This document shows, piece by piece, positions 51,120 to 59,562 of a stretch of DNA of 64,000 bases (the stretch's first letter is position 1; the number at the start of each line of letters is the position of its first letter). Source of the stretch: Tistrella mobilis. GTDB lineage: Bacteria; Pseudomonadota; Alphaproteobacteria; Tistrellales; Tistrellaceae. The DNA is taken from positions 186,001 through 250,000 of the forward strand of contig NZ_CP121015.1 of assembly GCF_041468085.1 (NCBI RefSeq), given 5' to 3'. Under the pieces are notes generated by a model. That model saw nothing but the letters and a program-made list of their open reading frames with translations, was not told the DNA's origin and did no database searches. The translations under genes were made by a program, and so were the position numbers.

Positions 51120-54100
51120 GCGGTCGCTCCGATCATGTCGTCTCCGGCGAGCGCCGCCAGCCGGTCGGCCAGGGCGCGCGGTGTCCGGCCTTCGGCGATG
51201 GCACCCAGCGGCGGGCGCAGCCCCGCCGCCTCTTCGATGGCATTCAGGATCTGAAGGGCGGCAAGCGAGGTGCCGCCCAGGCGGAAGAAGTCGTCATCGG
51301 CCCCGACCGCGGGCAGGCCCAGCCGCTCGGCCCAGATCTCGCAGACCACCGCCAGCAGGGGATCTTCCGCCGCATCCGCCGCGGGCAGGGCCGTGTGGGT
51401 GGGCGGTGTGCGGGCGGCCGGCAGGGCCGCGGGGCCGGGCGACGGCAGGGCCGGGGCGGCCGTGCGGGCCGGCAGCGGCACCTCGTGGATGTCGCGGGCG
51501 AAGGGATAGGCGGGCAGACCGCCCGATCGCGGGGCGGGGGCCGCGCCGACAGGCTCGTGGCCTGCCAGGAAGGCGGTGGCCCCGATCCGGGCGAGCAGGG
51601 CTTCCGCATCCCGGCCGTCGGCCGTTTCGTCGTCGAACAGGGTGACCCAGGCGGCCGCCCGTATCGCGGCGCGGCCGGCCTGGGCCAGTACCGGGCGCGG
51701 CGAGAGTTCGAGGAAGGTGGTGGCGCCTTCGGCCTCTGCCGCCGCCACGGCTTCGGCGAAGCGCACCGGCCGGGTCAGCTGGTCCGTCCAGTGTGCGGCC
51801 CGGCCGACCGCCGCATCGGCCAGGCCGCCGGTGACGGTGGACACCAGCATCACCCCGCCGGGCGCCCGCAGATCCATCCCGGACAGCGCCGCGGCCAGCC
51901 GCGGCACGCAGCCGGCCATCAGCGGGGTATGGGCCGGGCGGGGCACCGCCACCATCCGGTGCGGCACGCCGTCTGCGGCCATGCGTGCGGCCAGGCGGCG
52001 CACGGCATCGGGCCGGCCGGCCACCACCGATTGCCCCGGGCCGTTCAGCCCCGCCAGCCACAGCTCCGGCCCGGCTTCCGCCATCAGCGGCGCCAGCGCC
52101 CCGGCCGCGAGCGCGACGGCGAGCATCAGCCCCTGGGGCGCATCGTCGCGGAAAGCGCGGGCGCGGGCATCCAGCAGCCGCACCGCATCACCGGTATCGA
52201 TGACGCCGGCTGCCGCGGCGGCGGTGATCTCGCCCACCGAATGGCCGAGCACCAGATCGGGGGGGAGCCCCAGCGTCTCCAGCAGGCGGGCCAGGGCCAG
52301 GCCGAAGGCGAAACCGGCGATCTGGCTGCGATCGGCCTCGACCGGATCGATATCCGCGCGCTCGGGATCGCTCAGCCAGGTTGAGACGGCCGGCCGGCCG
52401 AGGGCGGCGAGGGCGGCATCGCAATCGTCGAGCACCGCCCCGACGGCGGCATGATCGCGGGCAAGCGCCCCCAGGATCCGGCCGGTCGGCACCCCCTGGC
52501 CGGGGAAGACCAGGGCCAGACGCGGCCGGTGCGGTGCCAGGCGGCCATGGATCTGCGGGCTCTGGCGGGCCAGATCGGCCGCCAGCGCCGCGGCATCGCC
52601 GCCGATGGCGGCAAGCCGCCAGGGCAGGCGGGCGCGGCCGTCGCGCAGCGTGGCCGCGGCCACGGCCGGATCGGGGGCATCCGGGGCGCGAAGGCGGTCG
52701 ATCCAGGCCAGACGCAGCCGGTCGAGCGCCGCGGGATCGGCGGCGGCAAGCGGCAGGCAGATCTGGCCCGGCCGCGGCAGCGGCGCGGGCCGGGGTGCGG
52801 CGGGCGCCTCTTCGACGATCACATGCACATTGGTGCCGCCGAAGCCGAAGGCGCTGACCCCGGCCCGGGCCGGCCGGCCGCGATCCGGGATCGGCTGTGC
52901 CCGGGCGGCGACCCGGAACGGCGTCTCGTCCAGTTTCAGCAGCGGGTTCGGCTGCGTGAAGCCGGGTACCGGCGGGACCAGCCGGGCCTGAAGGCCCAGC
53001 ACCGCCCGGATCAGCCCGGCCATGCCGGCGGCGGTTTCCAGATGGCCGATCGCGGCCTTGGCCGCCGTCAGCGCGATGGGGGCCGCCGCCCTGGCGTGGA
53101 CACGTGCAAGGGCTGCGACCTCGATCGGATCGCCCAGCCGGGTACCGGTGCCGTGGGCCTCGATGAAGTCGAGATCGCCGGGGGCGATGCCGGCCAGCGC
53201 CGCCGCCTCGGCCAGCACCTCGGCCTGGCCGTCGATCGAGGGGGCCGAATAGCCGGCCTTGCGGCCGCCGTCGTTGTTGATCGCAAAGCCCCGGATCACC
53301 GCGCGGATCGGGTCGCCGTCGGCCCGGGCATCCTCCAGCCGGCGGAGCAGCACCGCGCCGACGCCGTCGCCGCTGACCGTGCCGTCGGCTGCGGCATCGA
53401 AGGGCCGGCAGCGGCCCGAGGGTGAATGGATGCTGTCGCCTTCGGCCCGATAGCCGCGCCCCTGGGGAAAGGCGATCGAGCCTGCAACCGCAAGCGCCCG
53501 GTCGGCGCTGTAGTCGCTGAGTGCCTGGCAGGCGGTGGCCACCACCGCAAGCCCGCTGGAACAGGCGGTGAGCACGTTCAGCGCCGGCCCGGTCAGGCCC
53601 AGCCGGTGGGCGATCCAGGTGGCGGGATAGTCCTGGCCGTTGCCGATCAGATCCGCGATCAGCCCGGCCGGGTCGTCATCGTCATAGCGCGCGGCCAGAT
53701 GCGCCAGCCACCAGGTGGAGAGGTTGGCGGCGGCATAGACGGCGGTGCGGCTTGCCGCACGGCGCGGATCGGTGGCGGCATCTTCGAAGGCATGCCAGGC
53801 GATTTCGGCCATGTTGCGCAGCTGCGGGTCCAGCCGCGCCGCTTCCCGCGGCGGGACGTTGAAGAAGCCGGCATCGAAGGCGAGCGGCTGATCGATCGGC
53901 GCCTCGACCGCGACGAAACCTGGCCGGACCGGATCTTCCGGGCGGCGGCCGGCGGCGGCCAGGCGGGCGGGCGTGACCGGCCGGATGCCGGTGCCGCCAT
54001 CGCGGATCATCCGGGCGAAGGCGGCGAGGTCGCCGGCGCCGGGAAAGCGGCCGGCCATGCCGATGATCGCGATCGCCGGCCCCTCTGCGGCCTCCATCGA

Positions 54101-54139
54101 TGCGGTCATGTCGTCGGGCGGGTTCATCCTGTGCGTCAC
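51116..54139 (-). CDS. PKS: KS-AT-ACP, non-reducing
   Basis: A 1007-aa protein overlapping both neighbours. KS about 20-445 with Cys193 (LTACSSGL), His329 (EAHGTGTR) and His366 (AAIGHLET). AT about 540-860 with GHSVGE (632-637), but the substrate motif that is HAFH (malonyl) or YASH (methylmalonyl) reads RPAH (734-737), so the extender unit cannot be assigned. ACP about 925-990 with GGTS (Ser958). There are no reducing or methylating domains. It follows the KR-containing module and precedes the Cy module, so it should place a beta-keto extension beside a thiazoline. Several start codons lie within the first 15 residues; the ATGA-overlapping one is chosen. Confidence 0.9.
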   Translation of the reverse strand: MTHRMNPPDDMTASMEAAEGPAIAIIGMAGRFPGAGDLAAFARMIRDGGTGIRPVTPARLAAAGRRPEDPVRPGFVAVEAPIDQPLAFDAGFFNVPPREAARLDPQLRNMAEIAWHAFEDAATDPRRAASRTAVYAAANLSTWWLAHLAARYDDDDPAGLIADLIGNGQDYPATWIAHRLGLTGPALNVLTACSSGLAVVATACQALSDYSADRALAVAGSIAFPQGRGYRAEGDSIHSPSGRCRPFDAAADGTVSGDGVGAVLLRRLEDARADGDPIRAVIRGFAINNDGGRKAGYSAPSIDGQAEVLAEAAALAGIAPGDLDFIEAHGTGTRLGDPIEVAALARVHARAAAPIALTAAKAAIGHLETAAGMAGLIRAVLGLQARLVPPVPGFTQPNPLLKLDETPFRVAARAQPIPDRGRPARAGVSAFGFGGTNVHVIVEEAPAAPRPAPLPRPGQICLPLAAADPAALDRLRLAWIDRLRAPDAPDPAVAAATLRDGRARLPWRLAAIGGDAAALAADLARQSPQIHGRLAPHRPRLALVFPGQGVPTGRILGALARDHAAVGAVLDDCDAALAALGRPAVSTWLSDPERADIDPVEADRSQIAGFAFGLALARLLETLGLPPDLVLGHSVGEITAAAAAGVIDTGDAVRLLDARARAFRDDAPQGLMLAVALAAGALAPLMAEAGPELWLAGLNGPGQSVVAGRPDAVRRLAARMAADGVPHRMVAVPRPAHTPLMAGCVPRLAAALSGMDLRAPGGVMLVSTVTGGLADAAVGRAAHWTDQLTRPVRFAEAVAAAEAEGATTFLELSPRPVLAQAGRAAIRAAAWVTLFDDETADGRDAEALLARIGATAFLAGHEPVGAAPAPRSGGLPAYPFARDIHEVPLPARTAAPALPSPGPAALPAARTPPTHTALPAADAAEDPLLAVVCEIWAERLGLPAVGADDDFFRLGGTSLAALQILNAIEEAAGLRPPLGAIAEGRTPRALADRLAALAGDDMIGATA

Positions 54140-57100
54140 GGCTGTCTCTCCACGGCTGGTCCCGCCTGGACCCTGCGCCGGCGGTTCAGGGCGGCGGCGG
54201 CCCGGCGCCGGTTGGCGGCATCGGCGGCGACACCGGCGGCGGCCTCTGTGGCCGACGGCGCGGCGGCGGCTTCGGCCGCGGCGATCAGGGCGGCCTGCGC
54301 CCTCTGGGTGGGGTGGCCGAAGATCGCGACCAGGTCGAAGCCGACCCCCAGATCACGCACCAGCCGGTCGTGCAGCTGGGCGGCCAGAATCGAGGTGCCG
54401 CCGGCCTCGAAGAAGCTGCGATCGGGATCGTCCGGGGCGTCGGGGCCGAGCACGGCGCGCCAATGGCCGGCAATGGCGCGTTCGATCGCGCCGAGCCGGG
54501 CGCCGCCACTGCCGAAATCCCGGCCCGCGCCGCCATCCAGCCGCCGCACCGGCAGGCCGGCCGTGCGGGCACGGTCGATGGCCGCGGCGACGGCGGCGTC
54601 GGGGCCGTCGATGCCGATCACCTCCAGCGGTGCAGGACGGGTGGCGGCACGGGCCGCGACCTCGGGCGCCGCCGGGTCCAGCCCGACCAGCAGATGCGGC
54701 AGATCGCGGGTGAGCGCGGCCAGGATCACCGCCGCGCCGCGGCGGCCGTCGATTTCGGCGAAACCGCGTTCGGCCAGCCAGGCCCCCAGCGGATCGGCCA
54801 GCCCGTCCGGGTCGCGCCAGCGGCTGAAGCCGAGCGAGACCCGGCGCAGCCCCGGGCGGTCATCGGCCATGGCCGCCGCCCGTGCCATCGCCGAGGCGAT
54901 GGCGTAGCCGGCATAATCCCGGCTGGCGAAACGGCCGAGCACGGAATCCGCCTGGACCAGCACCCCGCCGCCGCGGGCGAGCAGGGCCGCGGCCAGCGCC
55001 TCGCCCGCGGCCAGACGCCGGGCGGCGGGGGCGAGCAGCAGGTCGGCCGGGGTATCGGCGAGGGGGGTGGCCGTCACCTCGCCCGCCAGATGCAACACCC
55101 CGAAGGGCCGCGCGCCGGCGGCGGCCTGAAGCCGGTCGAGCGCCGCATCCAGTGCCACGGGGTCGGTGACGTCGGCCGTGGCATAGGCGATGCGGTCGCC
55201 GCCGCCGAGCCGCGCCAGGGCCTGGGCCGCGGCATCGGCCGGGCGCCGGCCCAGGATGGCGATGCGCCAGCCGGTCCAGGCCAGCAGATGCGGCAGCACC
55301 GCCCGCCCGACCCGGCCCAGCCCGCCCGCCACGACCAGCAGGGGCGGGGCGCCGTCGGCCCCGATCCGGGGGCCGATCACCGCCGGGGCGGCGCGGGCGG
55401 GATCCACCGCCACCAGCCGGTCGACCGGGCCGCCGTTCAGGATCAGCCCGGCCGTTCCGGCCGGGCCGTGGCCGCGGGCATCGACGACGCGGGCGGCGAT
55501 TCCCTCGCATTCGACCGCGACGGTTTCGGCGAGCGCGGCAAGCGCCGCCTGAACCGGCGCATCACCGGTGCCGAGCAGCACCAGCCGGGCCGGGCGCAGC
55601 TCGCCCGCGGCCAGCCGCGCCACCAGGGCGACCAGCGGCGCAAGGCCGGCCTGATCATCCGCACGGGCGACCAGGGTCCAGGCTGACAGGGCCGGGGCAG
55701 CCAGGGCCGGGGCATCGTCGTCGCGGGCCGGCCCGTGGGGGAGCCGGTCCAGGATCGTGGCTCCGGCGGCGGCAAGCGCCCGGGCCAGTGCCGGATCGTG
55801 GCCGAGGAGCGCGACAGGCCCCGCCGCGGCCGGCGTTTCGTCCGGCCGGGGCGCGGTCGTCTCGCGGAAGAACCAGGCCGGCAGGCTGCGCGGCCCGGCC
55901 AGGGCCAGATCCATGCGCCGGATCAGCGGATCGAAATCACCCGCCTCGAAACGCCGTCTCAGAATGCTGCGCTGCAGCTTGCCGAGCCCCGTCTTCGGGA
56001 TCTCGTCCACGGCCAGGGGCAGGACGTGGTCGGGGGCGGCGCCATAGCGGGCGGCGAGTTCGGCATGGATGGCGCCGGCCACCTTCAGCACCTGCGACCA
56101 GGGCATGTCGGCCGGGTCGGGGGCAAAGAACACCACCACCACCTCGCGCCCGCTCCGCCGGTCGCGGCTGGCGGTGAGGGCGGTATGGGCGGGCAGGACA
56201 CCCGCCAGCGCGTTCAGCCGGTCTTCGATCTCCACCTGCGACAGGTTCTGGCCGTTCAGGATCATGATCTCTTTCTCGCGGCCGCAGATCACGATGCGGC
56301 CGCGGTCGATCACCGCCAGATCGCCGGTGGCCATCCAGCCCCCGGCGTCGTGCACGATCTCGGGCGTGCCCAGGGCGACATAGCCCTTGAAGACCGACGG
56401 GCCGCGCATCTCGAACCGGCCGATCCGGCCTTCGGGCAGCGGCCGGCCGGCGGCATCCACCACCCGCGCCTCGGTTCCAGGCACCGGCCCGCCATTGTCG
56501 AGCACCCCCGCCCGCACGGCATGGGCGCCCCGGCCGTCCCAGGCGGCCGAGAGCGTGGTGAGCGAGGTGGTCTCCGACATCCCCCACGAGGTGTGGAAGG
56601 CGGTGGCGGCGCCATGGCGGGCGAAGGCGCGGCTGGCGCGGGCGAAGGTCTGGTCCAGCCCGCATTCGCCGGCCGAGAACACGGCGGTGAGCGCGGACAG
56701 ATCCAGGCTGCCGGCGGGTGCCGCATCGGCCGCGGCGGCAAGCAGGCCCCAGGCGAAATCGGGCGCCCAGCTGCGCGCCACCCGCCAGCCGGCCATGCGG
56801 GCGAGCAGGGCGGCCGGATCGGCCAGGAACACCTCTACCGGCACCAGGGCCAGATCGGCCCCGGCCCTGAGTGCCGAGCCGCAGAACCCGAACAGCGAGG
56901 CGACATGGTCGAGGGCGGTGAAGTTGAGACAGACCTCGCCCGCGCGGAAGCCGAAGGCCGGCCCGAAGGCATGGGGCGTCGCCCAGAGATTGCCGGCGGT
57001 GAGCGGCACGCCCTTGGGCACGCCGGTCGAGCCCGAGGTGAAGGCCATCAGCGCGACCTCGTCGCGGCCCCAGCGCCGTCCGGGGCCGTCGAACGGGGCA

Positions 57101-59562
57101 TTGCCTGCCAGGGCGTCGATGTCGAGCGCAGGGCAGCCGGCCGCGGCAGCGAAGCCGGCGGCATCATGCCCCGCCACCAGACCGGCTGCGGCACCGGTCA
57201 GCCGGGCGACATGGGCAAGGCGCTGCATGGCCGGATCGTCGTCGGTGAAGCGCCGCGGCGGCAGGATCGGGGCTGCGACCAGCCCGGCCAGCATCGCGGC
57301 GGTGAGGCCGGCCAGCATGTCGTCGGGCCGGCGCGGCGACAGCATCACCGCCTGGCCGGGTTCGAGACCGGCGGCGCGCAGCCCCTGCGCGATCCGCCGG
57401 GCGCGATCCATCAGGGCGGCGGCGGGGATGCGGCGCCAGGCGACCGGATCGTCGCCGACCAGGATCACCCGGGCGGGATCGGCCGCCACCCCGGCCAGAA
57501 GATCGGCGGGGGACCAGCCCCGGGGCGGATAGACCGCATCGAGCGGTCCGCCCGACAGGATCACACCCGGCGCTGCGACAGGGGCCGCCTGCGCGTCTGC
57601 GGGCCCTGCGACGTCGTCGAGCCCGATCGGTGCCCAGTCGGGCGCGACATGCACACCGGCTGCGGCATCGTCGCGGACGAGGTCGGTCAGATGCAGCCGC
57701 GGCGGCGGGCTGATCCGGGCAGGCACCGGCCGGGCGGTGACGCCCCGGCCGGCAAGCCGCGCCGCGGCGGCCGGCGTCACCGCCGGCAGCAGGGCCAGGG
57801 CGTCGCGATCCACCCGGCCGTCGCGCCGGCGCGGGATGGCGGTGACGGTTGCGACCGGACCCGGCCAGAGGCTGTTCAGCGCCCGTGCCATCCGATCGGC
57901 GGGCAGGCGGCGGCGCGGCACCACGAAGGCGACCGGGCCGTCGTCTCGCGCATCGATCGCGGCATCGGCGATCCCGGCATGGCCGCGCAGCGCCGTTTCG
58001 ATCCGCCGCAGCCGGAGGGTTTCGGGCGCGACCGCCGGCAACGGCCCGGCCGCAGCTGCGGCGGGATCGGCGATCCAGGCGCGGATGCGGGCGCAGAGGG
58101 CATCGGCCAGACCGGCCATGCGGGCCTCGCCGTAAAGGGCGGCGTCGTAGTCCAGCTCCAGTTCCAGTTCCGGCGCCGGCTCAAGCCCGGCCGCGCCGTC
58201 GTCGGCGGCGCGGAACTGAAGCGAAAGATCGTGACAGGCAAGCGGCAGCGGCCGCTGATCGACCCGGATGTCGGTGCCGGCCAGGGCGAGCGGCGCCGGC
58301 GCGTTCTGAAGCGCGAAGAAGATCTGGGCGAGCGGCGGCACCCCCGGCAGCCGCGGCGGCTCCAGGATGTCGACCAGATCGTCGAAGGCGATCTCGGCCC
58401 GGCTGAGCGCCGCCGCCGTGGCGGCCCTGACCGTGGCGATCACCGCCGCGGCCGGGGCTGCGGGATCGATGCTGCCGGCCAGAAGCACGGTATTGGCGAA
58501 GCAGCCGACCATCGCCCCGGTACCGGCGGAGCGGTTGGCGACGGGGGTTGCCAGGGCCAGCAGGGATTCGCCGGTCAACCCGGCAATGGTGGCGCGGAAG
58601 GCGGCTTCCAGCGCCATGAAGCGCGTGGCGCCGGCGGCGGCGGCCAGCCGGTCGAGCCCGGCCACGAGATCGGCGGCCAGCCGGCGGGTCAGGCGGGCCG
58701 GGACGCGCGACCCGCCGCGGGGCAGATCGGGGGTGAACGGCTGAAGCAGGGGCAGGCCGGTGCAGGCCTCGGCCCGCGCCTCTGCCCGCACCCGCGCCTG
58801 CACCCTGAGCGGCGGCGCCGCAAGGCGCCGGGCCTCGGCCAGGAACGAGGGGGCGGGGTCCGGCAGATCTGCATCCTGCGCGAAGCCCCGGGCCAGATCG
58901 GCCAGCATCACCCCGATCGACCAGCCATCCGCCGCCAGATGATGCACCACCAGGATCAGCCGGTGATGGCGATCGCCGTCGGTGACCAGATGCAGGCGCA
59001 ATGGCGGTTCCGTGGCCAGATCGAAGCGCCGCCCGGCGAGCGCTGCGGCGCGGAAGCGGGCGATGGCTGCCACCTCGGCCGTGGTCTCGACCGTCAGCGC
59101 CGGGCCGGGGGCGGGTTCGGTGCGCATCATCGCGACACCGTCGGCGCCGGTCGCGATCCGCAGGCGCAGCGCATCATGGCGGGCGACCAGCCGGTCGGCG
59201 GCCCGGCCCAGACGCACGGGATCGAGCGGGCCGGTGATCGCGAACACCGCGGCCGGGTGCAGCGTGCCGGGATCGGCGTCGCCGCGCGCCTGCAGCGACC
59301 AGAGCCCGCGCTGGCAGGCGGTGAGCGGCACGGCCTCGCCGGGTTCGACGGCAGGGTCGGCGCTTTCGGCGACGAGCAGGTCGTGAAGCGGCCGGCGCAG
59401 ACGAAGCAGGGCGGCGCGCAGGGCGGCATCGGTGACCGGGCTGGCCGAGGCGAGCTTCAGCCGGCCGTCGGCCGCGGGCATCAGATCGATGCCGAGGCTG
59501 CGGCAGCGATCGAGCAGGGCGGCCGCCTCGGCCATGTCCCGGGGATCATATGCATGCGCCAT
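54136..59562 (-). CDS. NRPS-like: TubC dock-C-(A-sub remnant)-acyl ligase-KR-T
   Basis: An 1808-aa protein. Residues about 12-63 resemble the TubC N-terminal docking domain (LLDRCRSLGIDLMPAADGRL). C about 75-500 with HHLAADG (207-213). Residues about 515-595 look like the C-terminal subdomain of an A domain, ending DGRVDRDALALLP. A complete adenylate-forming domain at about 680-1205 has TSGSTGVPKG (842-851) and GREKEIMILNGQNLSQ, resembling fatty-acyl/aryl-AMP ligases more than amino-acid A domains. KR about 1245-1650 has GGLGRVG (1413-1419) and Tyr1553, with Asn of the KR set replaced by Ser. T with GGTS (Ser1724). C-A-KR-T order is that of modules that load an alpha-keto acid and reduce it to an alpha-hydroxy acid, giving an ester bond (inference). 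Confidence 0.88.
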   Translation of the reverse strand: MAHAYDPRDMAEAAALLDRCRSLGIDLMPAADGRLKLASASPVTDAALRAALLRLRRPLHDLLVAESADPAVEPGEAVPLTACQRGLWSLQARGDADPGTLHPAAVFAITGPLDPVRLGRAADRLVARHDALRLRIATGADGVAMMRTEPAPGPALTVETTAEVAAIARFRAAALAGRRFDLATEPPLRLHLVTDGDRHHRLILVVHHLAADGWSIGVMLADLARGFAQDADLPDPAPSFLAEARRLAAPPLRVQARVRAEARAEACTGLPLLQPFTPDLPRGGSRVPARLTRRLAADLVAGLDRLAAAAGATRFMALEAAFRATIAGLTGESLLALATPVANRSAGTGAMVGCFANTVLLAGSIDPAAPAAAVIATVRAATAAALSRAEIAFDDLVDILEPPRLPGVPPLAQIFFALQNAPAPLALAGTDIRVDQRPLPLACHDLSLQFRAADDGAAGLEPAPELELELDYDAALYGEARMAGLADALCARIRAWIADPAAAAAGPLPAVAPETLRLRRIETALRGHAGIADAAIDARDDGPVAFVVPRRRLPADRMARALNSLWPGPVATVTAIPRRRDGRVDRDALALLPAVTPAAAARLAGRGVTARPVPARISPPPRLHLTDLVRDDAAAGVHVAPDWAPIGLDDVAGPADAQAAPVAAPGVILSGGPLDAVYPPRGWSPADLLAGVAADPARVILVGDDPVAWRRIPAAALMDRARRIAQGLRAAGLEPGQAVMLSPRRPDDMLAGLTAAMLAGLVAAPILPPRRFTDDDPAMQRLAHVARLTGAAAGLVAGHDAAGFAAAAGCPALDIDALAGNAPFDGPGRRWGRDEVALMAFTSGSTGVPKGVPLTAGNLWATPHAFGPAFGFRAGEVCLNFTALDHVASLFGFCGSALRAGADLALVPVEVFLADPAALLARMAGWRVARSWAPDFAWGLLAAAADAAPAGSLDLSALTAVFSAGECGLDQTFARASRAFARHGAATAFHTSWGMSETTSLTTLSAAWDGRGAHAVRAGVLDNGGPVPGTEARVVDAAGRPLPEGRIGRFEMRGPSVFKGYVALGTPEIVHDAGGWMATGDLAVIDRGRIVICGREKEIMILNGQNLSQVEIEDRLNALAGVLPAHTALTASRDRRSGREVVVVFFAPDPADMPWSQVLKVAGAIHAELAARYGAAPDHVLPLAVDEIPKTGLGKLQRSILRRRFEAGDFDPLIRRMDLALAGPRSLPAWFFRETTAPRPDETPAAAGPVALLGHDPALARALAAAGATILDRLPHGPARDDDAPALAAPALSAWTLVARADDQAGLAPLVALVARLAAGELRPARLVLLGTGDAPVQAALAALAETVAVECEGIAARVVDARGHGPAGTAGLILNGGPVDRLVAVDPARAAPAVIGPRIGADGAPPLLVVAGGLGRVGRAVLPHLLAWTGWRIAILGRRPADAAAQALARLGGGDRIAYATADVTDPVALDAALDRLQAAAGARPFGVLHLAGEVTATPLADTPADLLLAPAARRLAAGEALAAALLARGGGVLVQADSVLGRFASRDYAGYAIASAMARAAAMADDRPGLRRVSLGFSRWRDPDGLADPLGAWLAERGFAEIDGRRGAAVILAALTRDLPHLLVGLDPAAPEVAARAATRPAPLEVIGIDGPDAAVAAAIDRARTAGLPVRRLDGGAGRDFGSGGARLGAIERAIAGHWRAVLGPDAPDDPDRSFFEAGGTSILAAQLHDRLVRDLGVGFDLVAIFGHPTQRAQAALIAAAEAAAAPSATEAAAGVAADAANRRRAAAALNRRRRVQAGPAVERQP

